From NCBI RefSeq assembly GCF_038449125.1, contig NZ_CP151800.1, forward strand, positions 1,956,406 through 2,020,405: a DNA stretch of 64,000 bases, written 5' to 3'. Positions 20,937 through 29,496 of this stretch are shown in pieces. The stretch's first letter is position 1. Every line of letters begins with the position of its first letter. Both the position numbers and the translations under genes were made by a program. Below the pieces are notes generated by a model. It ran no database searches. It saw nothing but the letters and a program-made list of their open reading frames with translations, and was not told the DNA's origin. This DNA is from Kosakonia sp. BYX6 (lineage in GTDB: Bacteria > Pseudomonadota > Gammaproteobacteria > Enterobacterales > Enterobacteriaceae).

Positions 20937-21713
20937 TCCTCACTCCCCGTGGCAATCAAGATTTTCTCACCATTACTCCGTTTGTCGAGCCAGTGCAACC
21001 CACGAATATGACAGGTCTGTGAAGGTAATCATAAATATTCATTAATTATTCTTAATAAATGACCTGGTCGCGCTTTAACCGTGTTAATCGAATTTAGAGT
21101 CTTAACCTAAATTCAAAGAATTTACGGTTAGATTGTTAAATTATCAATCGTACCGATTAACAAATTTGAAATGGTCACTTTGGTTAATTAATTAGCGATG
21201 CTTAAATCTTAATCTATTGTTTTATATGTATTTTTATTTTTGTCTCTGAGTTAGATACGGTTTGTTAAATGTTAACTGATTGGTATCGAACACCTCAGAC
21301 CAGTTGATGCATTCCCGCTGTGTTTTGCATGAGTATTCGGATAATTGGAATAGAAAAGAGGGTTAATAGAACAAAAAACAATCAACTCACAAGCGGGACT
21401 GATAGATTTCTTGTCCATAATCACTTAAATTATGTGACGTGGATCACAAAAATTTCAAATTTTCACACTAGTCAGATTGTATGTGTCAGCACCTACGAGT
21501 ACAGTTGCGTCGAATTAGGAAAAATCTTAGTTCTTTGTAAGAAATGATTAAGAGCGTAGCAAGGTATTAACATTTGAGCGAAGCGCCTTGCTCGCGAGAT
21601 CCTAAGTCAGTTATGCATTTGGCCTTTCTTTTTTATACCGGGTTTTTTCCCGGCGACATCACGGGGTGCGGTTCCACCGCATAAGTACAAGTTGGTTATT
21701 CGGGATGGGAAAA
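20937..21713 (+). promoter_or_regulatory. flhDC regulatory region and long leader
   Basis: This 777-base gene-free region ends at flhD. From about 21495 it follows the E. coli flhDC promoter and leader as I remember them (ACGAGTACAGTTGCGTCGA, GGAAAAATCTTAG, CCCGGCGACATCACGGGGTG, GTTGGTTATTC). TACAGT at 21500-21505 is the likely -10, putting the start near 21512 and giving a leader of about 200 nt. In E. coli CsrA and several small RNAs act on this leader. The upstream 400 bases are very AT-rich, suiting H-NS and LrhA-type control. Confidence 0.75.
21433..21448 (+). promoter_or_regulatory. CRP site of flhDC
   Basis: A perfect TGTGA-CGTGGA-TCACA. Its centre lies about 71 bases before the predicted start, the class I position known for E. 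coli flhDC, so flagellar synthesis should depend on cAMP-CRP. Confidence 0.88.
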
Positions 21714-22064
21714 ATGCATACATCCGAGTTGCTGAAACACGTTTATGACATCAATCTGTCGTATTTACTTCTTGCTCAGCGTCTGATCAGCCAGGACAAA
21801 GCGTCCGCCATGTTCCGTCTCGGTATTAATGAAGAGATGGCGACTACACTGGGTGAGTTAACCCTGCCACAAATGGTTAAATTAGCTGAAACTAATCAGC
21901 TGATCTGCCAGTTCCGTTTTGACAGTCATCAGACTATTACTCGTCTGACCCAAGAATCTCGCGTGGATGATTTGCAGCAAGTCCACACCGGTATTTTACT
22001 TTCAACGCGCCTGCTCAACGAATCAACTCAAACCGGCGACGCGGCCAGGAAGAAAAGGGCTTAA
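21714..22064 (+). CDS. flhD: Flagellar master regulator subunit FlhD
   Basis: FlhD joins FlhC in a D4C2 complex that activates class 2 flagellar promoters with sigma-70. The 116 residues match E. coli. The helical core has [20 protein letters not shown], and [10 protein letters not shown] and [10 protein letters not shown] cover the DNA-binding side. The ATG in GAAAAATGCAT is the usual start; in-frame codons upstream lie in the leader. GGGATGGGA just upstream serves as ribosome site and contains GGA motifs of the CsrA type. Confidence 0.97.
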   Translation: MHTSELLKHVYDINLSYLLLAQRLISQDKASAMFRLGINEEMATTLGELTLPQMVKLAETNQLICQFRFDSHQTITRLTQESRVDDLQQVHTGILLSTRLLNESTQTGDAARKKRA

Positions 22065-22066
22065 CC

Positions 22067-22645
22067 ATGAGCGAGAAGAGCATTGTTCAGGAAGCACGCG
22101 ATATTCAGTTAGCAATGGAACTGATTACGCTGGGTGCGCGTTTACAAATGCTGGAGAGTGAGACGCAGCTTAGCCGTGGTCGTCTTATCAAACTTTATAA
22201 AGAGTTGCGTGGTAGCCCACCGCCAAAAGGCATGCTGCCATTCTCCACCGACTGGTTTATGACCTGGGAACAAAATATCCACGCGTCGATGTTCTGTAAC
22301 GCCTGGCAGTTTTTGTTAAAGACCGGTCTTTGCAGCGGCGTTGACGCAGTCATCAAAGCCTACCGACTTTATCTCGAACAATGCCCTCAAGCTGAGGAAG
22401 GACCACTGCTGGCGCTGACTCGCGCCTGGACATTGGTTCGTTTCGTGGAGAGCGGATTGCTGGAGTTGTCACGCTGTAATTGCTGCGGTGGTAATTTTAT
22501 TACTCATGCGCATCAGCCTGTTGGGAGTTTCGCCTGCAGTTTATGCCAGCCGCCGTCTCGCGCGGTAAAAAGACGTAAACTTTCCGGTGATGCTGCCGAT
22601 ATTATTCCACAACTGCTGGATGAACAGATCGCAAAGGCTGTTTAA
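22067..22645 (+). CDS. flhC: Flagellar master regulator subunit FlhC
   Basis: Second subunit of the FlhDC activator, 192 residues as in E. coli. Four cysteines of the zinc site appear in [10 protein letters not shown] and FACSLCQPP near the C-terminus. It begins two bases after flhD, so translation is coupled. Its last 70 bases also contain a near-consensus sigma-28 promoter for MotR/motA, an overlap of coding and control sequence. Confidence 0.97.
   Translation: MSEKSIVQEARDIQLAMELITLGARLQMLESETQLSRGRLIKLYKELRGSPPPKGMLPFSTDWFMTWEQNIHASMFCNAWQFLLKTGLCSGVDAVIKAYRLYLEQCPQAEEGPLLALTRAWTLVRFVESGLLELSRCNCCGGNFITHAHQPVGSFACSLCQPPSRAVKRRKLSGDAADIIPQLLDEQIAKAV
22576..22602 (+). promoter_or_regulatory. 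Sigma-28 (FliA) promoter inside flhC
   Basis: TAAACTTT - 11 bases - GCCGATAT against the consensus TAAAGTTT-N11-GCCGATAA, differing by two bases. It lies in the flhC 3' coding end and is the best class 3 promoter upstream of motA. Confidence 0.85.
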
Positions 22646-22701
22646 CCGAACCAGGTGGAAAAACACTCCAGCAGCGGTGCATTTATGCCGCTGCTTTTTT
22701 T
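22609..22701 (+). ncRNA. motR: MotR small RNA
   Basis: From the internal sigma-28 promoter to the intrinsic terminator between flhC and motA the RNA would be about 93 nt, close to the length I recall for E. coli MotR (motA 5' UTR RNA). MotR is an Hfq-dependent, sigma-28-driven regulator of flagellar output. Promoter, terminator and position are visible; the function is by homology. Read-through past the terminator would supply motA. Confidence 0.72.
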
Positions 22702-22702
22702 T
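22670..22702 (+). terminator. Terminator between flhC and motA
   Basis: Stem AGCAGCGG / CCGCTGCT with a short loop and a run of eight or more T. It ends flhDC and the MotR RNA. Confidence 0.9.
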
Positions 22703-22772
22703 TACCTGTTATTCGTTAAACCCCTCCGAAATGTTTATCCCGAGCCTTAGTCATTAGCAGAAGGATGATGTC

Positions 22773-23660
22773 GTGCTTATCGTTTTAGGTTACCTGGTTG
22801 TTCTTGGTGCAGTCTTCGGCGGTTATATTATGACCGGCGGGGAACTTGGCGCACTTTATCAACCGTCTGAACTGCTCATCATCGGTGGCGCGGGGGTAGG
22901 TGCATTTATCGTAGGCAACAACGGGAAAGCCATCAGAGGAACGCTGAAAGCGATGCCTTTGCTGTTTCGCCGTTCGAAATATACAAAAAGTATGTATATG
23001 GACTTGCTGGCACTGCTCTATCGCCTGATGGCGAAGTCGCGCCAACAAGGGATGTTCTCTTTAGAGCGGGATATTGAAAACCCGAAAGAGAGCGAAATTT
23101 TCGCCAGCTATCCGCGCATTTTAGCGGACGCAACGATGCTGGAATTTATTGTCGATTACCTGCGTCTGATCATCAGCGGCAACATGAACACCTTCGAAAT
23201 CGAAGCACTGATGGATGAAGAGATCGAAACCCACGAAAGTGAAGCGGAAGTCCCGGCTAACGCCCTGTCGGCGGTGGGCGACTCGCTTCCGGCGTTCGGT
23301 ATCGTCGCGGCAGTCATGGGCGTGGTTCACGCGCTGGCTTCGGCAGATCGTCCGGCCGCTGAACTGGGCGCGTTGATTGCGCACGCCATGGTCGGAACAT
23401 TCCTCGGCATTTTGTTGGCATACGGTTTTATCTCTCCACTGGCCAGCGTTTTGCGCCAGAAGAGTGCCGAAACCGCCAAAATGATGCAGTGTGTGAAAAT
23501 CACACTGCTGTCGAACCTGAATGGTTATGCGCCGCCAATCGCCGTCGAATTTGGTCGTAAAACGCTGTACTCCAGCGAGCGTCCGTCGTTTATCGAACTG
23601 GATGAACACGTGCGTGCGGTCCGCAATCCTAACCAACAGACGACCACTGAGGACGCATGA
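22773..23660 (+). CDS. motA: Flagellar motor stator protein MotA
   Basis: Stator subunit that surrounds MotB and passes protons to drive rotation. It has 295 residues with four membrane helices. The torque residues R90 and E98 in the cytoplasmic loop and P173 at the channel are present, as is [17 protein letters not shown]. The start is GTG after AGAAGGATG, as in E. coli. It overlaps motB by four bases and begins the motA-motB-cheA-cheW operon. Confidence 0.97.
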   Translation: MLIVLGYLVVLGAVFGGYIMTGGELGALYQPSELLIIGGAGVGAFIVGNNGKAIRGTLKAMPLLFRRSKYTKSMYMDLLALLYRLMAKSRQQGMFSLERDIENPKESEIFASYPRILADATMLEFIVDYLRLIISGNMNTFEIEALMDEEIETHESEAEVPANALSAVGDSLPAFGIVAAVMGVVHALASADRPAAELGALIAHAMVGTFLGILLAYGFISPLASVLRQKSAETAKMMQCVKITLLSNLNGYAPPIAVEFGRKTLYSSERPSFIELDEHVRAVRNPNQQTTTEDA

Positions 23661-24604
23661 AAAACCAGTCCCATCCGATCGTCGTAGTCAGACGAAAAAA
23701 ACATAAAGGCCATGGCGGCGGCGGACATGGCTCCTGGAAGATTGCCTATGCCGACTTTATGACGGCGATGATGGCGTTCTTCCTGGTGATGTGGCTGATC
23801 TCTATCTCCAGCCCAAAAGAGCTTATCCAGATTGCGGAATATTTCCGTACGCCGCTGGCGACCGCGGTCACGGGTGGGCCGAGAATTTCCAATAGCGACA
23901 GCCCGATTCCGGGCGGTGGCGATGACTACACACAGCAACACGGCGAAGTGCAAAAACAGCCGAACATTGATGACTTAAAACGACGCATGGAGCAATCGCG
24001 CTTAAGTAAATTGCGCGGTGATTTAGACCAGTTAATTGAGGCCGATCCGAAACTGCGCGCGTTACGCCCGCATTTGAAAATCGACCTCGTGCAGGAAGGC
24101 TTGCGCATTCAGATTATCGACAGCCAAAACCGGCCGATGTTTAAAACCGGTAGCGCAGAAGTCGAACCTTATATGCGCGATATTTTACGGGCGATTGCCC
24201 CGGTGCTGAACGGCATTCCGAACAAAGTGAGCCTCTCCGGCCACACCGATGATTACCCCTACGCCAATGGCGATAAAGGGTACAGCAACTGGGAGCTGTC
24301 TGCCGATCGCGCTAACGCGTCGCGCCGCGAGCTGGTTGCCGGTGGGCTTGATGATGGCAAGGTTCTCCGCGTGGTCGGCATGGCAGCGACAATGCGCCTT
24401 GCTGACCGAGGACCGAATGATGCAATTAACCGCCGAATTAGTCTTTTGGTGCTCAACAAACAGGCAGAAGCGGCCATTTTGCATGAGAACGCCGAAAGTC
24501 AGAGTGCGCCGATAAGCGCGATTACACAGCCAGAGCCTGCACTCGCCCCCGCGCCAGCGGCTCCGGTAGCAGTTCCTACATCGCCACAAGCCAATCCGAG
24601 GTGA
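23657..24604 (+). CDS. motB: Flagellar motor stator protein MotB
   Basis: Proton-channel and peptidoglycan-anchoring stator subunit of 315 residues, slightly longer than E. coli. A Gly/His-rich cytoplasmic tail (GHGGGGHG) precedes the single membrane helix with the proton-carrying Asp33 in [16 protein letters not shown]. The OmpA-like domain (about 150-270) has [11 protein letters not shown] and [11 protein letters not shown] for peptidoglycan binding. The C-terminus is Ala/Pro-rich. ATGA overlap with motA indicates coupling. Confidence 0.96.
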   Translation: MKNQSHPIVVVRRKKHKGHGGGGHGSWKIAYADFMTAMMAFFLVMWLISISSPKELIQIAEYFRTPLATAVTGGPRISNSDSPIPGGGDDYTQQHGEVQKQPNIDDLKRRMEQSRLSKLRGDLDQLIEADPKLRALRPHLKIDLVQEGLRIQIIDSQNRPMFKTGSAEVEPYMRDILRAIAPVLNGIPNKVSLSGHTDDYPYANGDKGYSNWELSADRANASRRELVAGGLDDGKVLRVVGMAATMRLADRGPNDAINRRISLLVLNKQAEAAILHENAESQSAPISAITQPEPALAPAPAAPVAVPTSPQANPR

Positions 24605-24608
24605 TAGC

Positions 24609-26660
24609 GTGAGCATGGATATTAGTGATTTTTACCAAACATTTTTTGATGAGGCTGACGAACTGTTGGCCGATATGGAACAACATTTGTTGGATTTGGT
24701 GCCGGAAGCGCCAGATTCAGAACAGCTCAACGCCATCTTCCGTGCCGCACACTCCATTAAAGGTGGTGCGGGAACGTTTGGCTTTACCGTCTTGCAGGAA
24801 ACCACGCATCTGATGGAAAACCTGCTGGATGAAGCCCGGCGCGGCGAAATGCAGCTTAACACCGACATCATCAACCTGTTTTTGGAAACCAAAGATATTA
24901 TGCAGGAACAGCTCGACGCCTATAAAAGCTCTCAAGAGCCAGATGCTGCCAGCTTTGAATATATCTGCAATGCCCTGCGCCAGCTGGCGCTGGAAGCGAA
25001 AGGAGAAGGTGTTCCTGCGGCCACCAGTGGCGCAAAACTCTCCGTTGTAGAAAGTGCTGCGCTGGCCGCTGACACCACTACCGCACCGCAAGCTGAAAGC
25101 GACGGAAAATTGCGCATTGTCCTGACGCGTCTGAAAGAGAACGAAGTCGGGCTGCTGGAAGAAGAACTCGGTAACCTCGGTACCCTGAGCGATGTCGTGA
25201 AAGGTGCCGATAGCCTGAGCGCGACCCTCGATGGCGGCATCAGCGAAGACGATATTATCGCCGTGCTGTGCTTTGTTATCGAAGCCGACCAGATTGCGTT
25301 TGAAAAAGCCGCCGCCCCGGTCGCCGCTGAAGCGGTGGCTGAAGGTGTTGCTGAAGTCGCAGAAGCACCGGTTGAAGCCGCCGTTCCAGCAACAACACCG
25401 GCCACTGCGCCGGTGCTGAAAGCCGTGCCAAAAGAACAACCGGCAGGCCGCGAAAAACCGGCGCGCGGCAGCGAATCCACCAGCATCCGTGTGGCGGTCG
25501 AAAAAGTGGATCAGTTGATCAATCTGGTGGGCGAACTGGTGATCACCCAGTCGATGCTGGCCCAGCGCTCAAATGAGCTGGATCCGGTAACGCACGGTGA
25601 TTTGATCACCAGCATGACCCAGTTGCAGCGCAACGCCCGTGACTTGCAAGAGTCGGTCATGTCCATCCGTATGATGCCGATGGAATATGTCTTCAGCCGC
25701 TTCCCGCGTCTGGTGCGCGACCTGGCAAGCAAACTCGACAAACAGGTCGAACTGACGCTGCAAGGTAGCTCGACCGAACTGGATAAGAGCCTGATCGAAC
25801 GCATTATCGACCCGTTAACGCACCTCGTGCGTAACAGCCTCGACCACGGTATTGAAACGCCGCAAAAACGTGTCGAAGCCGGTAAGTCGCCGACTGGTAA
25901 CCTGATTCTTTCTGCGGAACACCAGGGCGGCAATATCTGCATCGAAGTGACCGACGATGGCGCAGGTCTTAACCGCGAGCGAATCCTTGCGAAAGCCATT
26001 TCGCAAGGGATGGCGGTTAACGAAAACATGACCGATGAAGAAGTCGGGATGCTGATTTTCGCGCCGGGCTTCTCGACTGCAGAACAAGTGACGGACGTTT
26101 CTGGCCGTGGTGTCGGGATGGACGTCGTAAAACGTAACATCCAGGAAATGGGTGGCCACGTTGAAATCAAATCGAAGCAAGGCACCGGTACGACCATCCG
26201 TATCCTGCTGCCGCTGACGCTGGCGATCCTCGACGGCATGTCAGTGAAAGTGAATAACGAAGTCTTTATTCTGCCGCTCAACGCTGTCATGGAATCCTTG
26301 CAGCCGCGCGAAGAAGATCTGCACCCGCTGGCCGGCGGCGAGCGCGTACTGGAAGTGCGCGGCGAATACCTGCCGCTGGTGGAACTGTGGAAAGTGTTTG
26401 ACGTCATGGGCGCGAAAACCGAAGCCACGCAGGGGATTGTCGTTATTCTGCAAAGCGCAGGTCGTCGCTACGCGTTGTTGGTCGACCAACTGATTGGTCA
26501 GCACCAGGTGGTAGTGAAAAACCTGGAAAGTAACTATCGCAAAGTGCCGGGGATTTCTGCCGCCACCATCCTCGGTGATGGTAGTGTCGCGCTGATCGTT
26601 GATGTATCAGCGTTGCAGGGGTTGAATCGTGAACATCGTATGGCGCACACAGCCGCCTGA
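24609..26660 (+). CDS. cheA: Chemotaxis histidine kinase CheA
   Basis: Autophosphorylating kinase of the receptor arrays. Its 683 residues have P1 with the phospho-site H48 in AAHSIKGG and a P2 domain (about 160-232). A long Ala/Pro/Val linker (about 233-287) leads to P3 dimerisation helices, the P4 ATP domain ([28 protein letters not shown]) and the CheW-like P5. It is 29 residues longer than E. coli CheA, mostly in the linker. GTG is the start, behind GAGGTGAT. Met98 is conserved as a possible internal start for short CheA (24900). Confidence 0.96.
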   Translation: MSMDISDFYQTFFDEADELLADMEQHLLDLVPEAPDSEQLNAIFRAAHSIKGGAGTFGFTVLQETTHLMENLLDEARRGEMQLNTDIINLFLETKDIMQEQLDAYKSSQEPDAASFEYICNALRQLALEAKGEGVPAATSGAKLSVVESAALAADTTTAPQAESDGKLRIVLTRLKENEVGLLEEELGNLGTLSDVVKGADSLSATLDGGISEDDIIAVLCFVIEADQIAFEKAAAPVAAEAVAEGVAEVAEAPVEAAVPATTPATAPVLKAVPKEQPAGREKPARGSESTSIRVAVEKVDQLINLVGELVITQSMLAQRSNELDPVTHGDLITSMTQLQRNARDLQESVMSIRMMPMEYVFSRFPRLVRDLASKLDKQVELTLQGSSTELDKSLIERIIDPLTHLVRNSLDHGIETPQKRVEAGKSPTGNLILSAEHQGGNICIEVTDDGAGLNRERILAKAISQGMAVNENMTDEEVGMLIFAPGFSTAEQVTDVSGRGVGMDVVKRNIQEMGGHVEIKSKQGTGTTIRILLPLTLAILDGMSVKVNNEVFILPLNAVMESLQPREEDLHPLAGGERVLEVRGEYLPLVELWKVFDVMGAKTEATQGIVVILQSAGRRYALLVDQLIGQHQVVVKNLESNYRKVPGISAATILGDGSVALIVDVSALQGLNREHRMAHTAA

Positions 26661-26682
26661 TTTAGTTAAAAAGGTATAAAAC

Positions 26683-27186
26683 ATGACCGGTATGAGTAAT
26701 GTAGCAAAACTGGCGGGCGAGCCATCAGGTCAGGAATTCCTGGTATTCACGCTGGGCGATGAAGAGTACGGCATCGATATTCTCAAAGTGCAGGAAATTC
26801 GTGGCTATGATCAGGTGACCCGCATCGCCAATACCCCAGACTTTATTAAAGGTGTGACCAACTTGCGCGGCGTGATCGTGCCGATTGTCGACCTGCGCGT
26901 GAAGTTCAGCCAGGGCGACGTCGAATACAACGAAAACACGGTGGTCATCGTGCTGAACCTCGGTCAGCGCGTGGTCGGTATCGTGGTGGATGGCGTGTCT
27001 GACGTGCTGTCGCTGGCGGCGGACCAGATTCGCCCGGCGCCGGAATTCGCTGTCACCCTGTCGACTGAATACCTGACCGGCCTCGGCGCGCTCGGCGACC
27101 GTATGCTGATTCTGGTGAACATCGAAAAACTGCTCAACAGCGACGAAATGGCGCTGCTGGACATCGCGGCGACCCACGTAGCGTAA
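26683..27186 (+). CDS. cheW: Chemotaxis coupling protein CheW
   Basis: Adaptor that links chemoreceptors to CheA; 167 residues as in E. coli. It is a single SH3-like CheW domain with the conserved [13 protein letters not shown] core and ILVNIEKLL end. It follows cheA by 22 bases and closes the motABcheAW operon, ended by a hairpin. The next chemotaxis gene, tar, is 5.7 kb away because a fimbrial operon intervenes. Confidence 0.97.
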   Translation: MTGMSNVAKLAGEPSGQEFLVFTLGDEEYGIDILKVQEIRGYDQVTRIANTPDFIKGVTNLRGVIVPIVDLRVKFSQGDVEYNENTVVIVLNLGQRVVGIVVDGVSDVLSLAADQIRPAPEFAVTLSTEYLTGLGALGDRMLILVNIEKLLNSDEMALLDIAATHVA

Positions 27187-27192
27187 TTTAAC

Positions 27193-27225
27193 GGGCGGGT
27201 GAAATAATCATCCGCCCATTTATTT
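27193..27225 (+). terminator. Terminator of the motABcheAW operon
   Basis: GGGCGG G-TGA pairs with TCA-T-CCGCCC (10 bp with one G-T) around a 5-base loop, then ATTTATTTC. Confidence 0.75.
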
Positions 27226-27582
27226 CCCACCCGCCAAACCCCGCTTTACCCTTCAGCAACGCTTAAGCACGATTTACCCTTTCTAATATCTTCTTTTTAC
27301 ACATTTAAATATATTGAGATAATTGTCACATTTTCATGCATATATCGTTTGCAATTGCTGACATTTTTTGCAAAAAGTGCACTTAACCTTCTGAATCTAT
27401 TCATTAAAAATGTTAACGAGCGCGTTACATTTTCGCGCTTCGTCAAAGTGGTTGAACCCTCCGACGTAAACTAAATTTCAGTTATTCCTGCGTTTTTTTA
27501 CTTTGTTTCTTTTTTTGCGTTTTTCCCGGGTGACTCATTGATTGGGTAATGAATGGCACACGGCATCTTCGGAGGCGACAAC
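27226..27582 (+). promoter_or_regulatory. Upstream region of the fimbrial operon
   Basis: No gene is present. The 27280-27420 segment is strongly AT-rich (ATTTAAATATATTG, GCATATATCG), in contrast to the GC-rich coding DNA around it, and typical of H-NS-silenced surface-organelle promoters. A small GAGCGCG/CGCGCTT hairpin lies near 27418-27440. No sigma-28 promoter was found, so the fimbriae are not obviously in the flagellar regulon. Confidence 0.5.
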
Positions 27583-28152
27583 ATGAACAGAAAACTTCTT
27601 TATGTGCTGGCAAGTGGCGCGCTGGTGATGGTTGGGCAGAATGCTCAGGCGGTCACCAGTAGCGGTACCATTGGTGCAACATTAACGCTGACGAATGGTT
27701 GTCTGATTAACGGTTCGCCGAGCCAGAACGGGATCAACTTCGGTACGCTGGATTTTGGTACGCACCCGGCGACCTTCTCGCAGCTCACCACGCAGTTAAC
27801 CGGCGCCAGCGGCGGTAACAGCTTCGGTATTCAATGTACCACCACCGATTACACCGTGCAGATCACCGGTAACACCAACTCCACCGCGCCGGGTACGGTT
27901 ATCGGCACGCCGGGCACACCGGCGCGTTATTTGGTTAACGCGGCGAACACCACCCAGGGCGTGGCGTACAGCCTCTACAGCGATAGCGGTTTCAGTAACG
28001 TTATCGCCAACAACACCAACATTCCTCGCGCCTCCACCACAGGCGGCGTCGACAACTACACACTCTACGGGCGAATCACCGGAGGCGGGAACAGCGTGAC
28101 CGTCGTACCAGGGACTTACACCGATACGATTAACGTGAGTGTGACGTACTAA
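27583..28152 (+). CDS. Spore coat U domain fimbrial subunit (CsuA/B-like)
   Basis: A 189-residue secreted protein. The signal peptide is cleaved after AQA, and a spore coat protein U (SCPU) domain follows, with GATLTLTNGCLING, NFGTLDFGTHP, FGIQCTTTDYTVQI and the C-terminal GTYTDTINVSVTY donor-type strand. By position and size it is the probable major pilin of a Csu-type (archaic) chaperone-usher fimbria. GGAGG fixes the start at the second ATG of the frame. It is first in a five-gene operon. Confidence 0.85.
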   Translation: MNRKLLYVLASGALVMVGQNAQAVTSSGTIGATLTLTNGCLINGSPSQNGINFGTLDFGTHPATFSQLTTQLTGASGGNSFGIQCTTTDYTVQITGNTNSTAPGTVIGTPGTPARYLVNAANTTQGVAYSLYSDSGFSNVIANNTNIPRASTTGGVDNYTLYGRITGGGNSVTVVPGTYTDTINVSVTY

Positions 28153-28162
28153 ACCTCTTCCT

Positions 28163-28717
28163 ATGAGAAAGGGCAGCGTGCGTGTTTCCCTGCGGGGGAA
28201 CCGGGGAGTTCTGCGCGCAATTTCAGGGCTGATTCTGCTGGGAATGCTGGCGCGACAAGAAGCGCTCGCGGTGACGACGCAAACATTCACCGTGGGCGCA
28301 ACAATAACGCCGGGGTGCTCAGTGGTGAGCGGCAGTGGCGGGGCGCTCGGTGCGCTCAATTTTGGCACCCGAACGGGTGTACAAAGCGGGCAGGTGACCA
28401 CCTCTTTTGTCCCCAACGCCTCACTCTCTTTGGGGTGCACGCCGGGCGTGGCGCTCAGTATGAGCATCAACGGCGGGCAGAATTATTCCACCGTGCGCAA
28501 TATGCAGCGCAGCGGCGGGACTGAGCGTGTGCCGTACCGCATTTACAGCAGCAGTACGCTGGCGGCGAATACGGAAATTGGCGTCAATCAGGCCGTCTCC
28601 GTGGCGTATACCGATGGCAATAACATTTCGCTGGCGATTTTTGGCGCGGCGCAACTCACCGGGTTTAGCCCGGCAGGAAACTATACAGATCAACTGACCG
28701 TGACATTGTCATGGTGA
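28163..28717 (+). CDS. Spore coat U domain minor fimbrial subunit
   Basis: A second SCPU-domain protein, 184 residues, with a long basic N-region and a hydrophobic signal core (SGLILLGMLARQEALA). The domain then shows TITPGCSVVSG, ALNFGTRTG, LSMSINGGQNY and the ending GNYTDQLTVTLSW. It is distinct from the first subunit and probably a minor pilin. The ATG lacks a ribosome site; a GTG five codons on (28178) has AAAGGG ahead and may be the true start. It lies ten bases after the first subunit gene. Confidence 0.82.
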   Translation: MRKGSVRVSLRGNRGVLRAISGLILLGMLARQEALAVTTQTFTVGATITPGCSVVSGSGGALGALNFGTRTGVQSGQVTTSFVPNASLSLGCTPGVALSMSINGGQNYSTVRNMQRSGGTERVPYRIYSSSTLAANTEIGVNQAVSVAYTDGNNISLAIFGAAQLTGFSPAGNYTDQLTVTLSW

Positions 28718-28731
28718 AAAGGGAGAAGTGC

Positions 28732-29496
28732 ATGAACGTCACCTCGTCTGCCCGCGCGGCAGGCTTATTGCTGGCGGGCGCGCTGACACTGACGGCGGGA
28801 AAAGCGCAAGCAGCGGCAACCATCTTACTCTGGCCCATCGACCCCTGGCTCGGCGCGACAACGAATGCCACCGAATTGTGGATTCAAAATCAGGGCGAAA
28901 CCCCAGCCACCATGCAGGTGCGCATCGTGCGCTGGACCCAAGAGGGCGGCCTTGAGCGTTACCAGCAACAAAACGATGTGGTCGCCAGCCCGCCTATCGT
29001 GCGCATCGACAAAGAGGGAAAACAGCTCATTCGCCTGATCAAACAGGTGCACATCCCCACCGGCAAAGAACAGGCCTACCGAATTATTGTCGATGAGATC
29101 CCGCAGCCGGAAGACACCGCAAACCCGCAAATCGGCCTGAAACTGCAAATGCGTTACTCCATTCCACTCTTTGCTTACGGGCAGGGCATCCAAACCAACA
29201 CCGAAGGCGCACACCATGCGGTGGCCGATCCGGCCAAATTGAGCTGGCGGGTGGTGCGTGACGGTGGTCGTCCGGCGCTCGAAGTCCGTAACGACGGCGA
29301 TGTTCACGTCCGGTTAAGTAAAGTGCGGGTACGCCAGGGCGGCCAGATGCGGCAAATCGCCGATGGCTTACTCGGTTACGTTCTTCCGCACAGCGCGCGC
29401 AGCTGGCCATTGCCGGCCAGTGTTACCAATCCATCGGAGCTGAACGCGACGATTAACGCGCGGGAAGGCCAATGGCAGTCGTCCGCGGGCAACTGA
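28732..29496 (+). CDS. Periplasmic fimbrial chaperone (CsuC-like)
   Basis: A 254-residue PapD-type chaperone with a signal peptide ending KAQA. An immunoglobulin-like first domain carries ATELWIQNQGE, MQVRIVRW and the RLIKQV strand, followed by YRIIVDEIP, the family signature region. It folds pilin subunits by donor-strand complementation and delivers them to the usher. The second ATG is used because GGGAG lies ahead. It overlaps the usher gene by 25 bases. Confidence 0.87.
   Translation: MNVTSSARAAGLLLAGALTLTAGKAQAAATILLWPIDPWLGATTNATELWIQNQGETPATMQVRIVRWTQEGGLERYQQQNDVVASPPIVRIDKEGKQLIRLIKQVHIPTGKEQAYRIIVDEIPQPEDTANPQIGLKLQMRYSIPLFAYGQGIQTNTEGAHHAVADPAKLSWRVVRDGGRPALEVRNDGDVHVRLSKVRVRQGGQMRQIADGLLGYVLPHSARSWPLPASVTNPSELNATINAREGQWQSSAGN

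Noticed and set aside
21320-21547. 75-codon open frame upstream of flhD
   Set aside because: It overlaps the CRP site and the flhDC promoter/leader, has no ribosome site and no recognisable protein features.
22717-22746. TAAACCCC...CCCGAGCC as a sigma-28 promoter just before motA
   Set aside because: The spacing and -10 do not fit the consensus; the match inside flhC at 22576-22602 is much better.
25511-26428. 305-codon frame antisense to cheA
   Set aside because: Same reason: complete overlap with conserved cheA domains, Ser/Arg-rich translation, no initiation signal.
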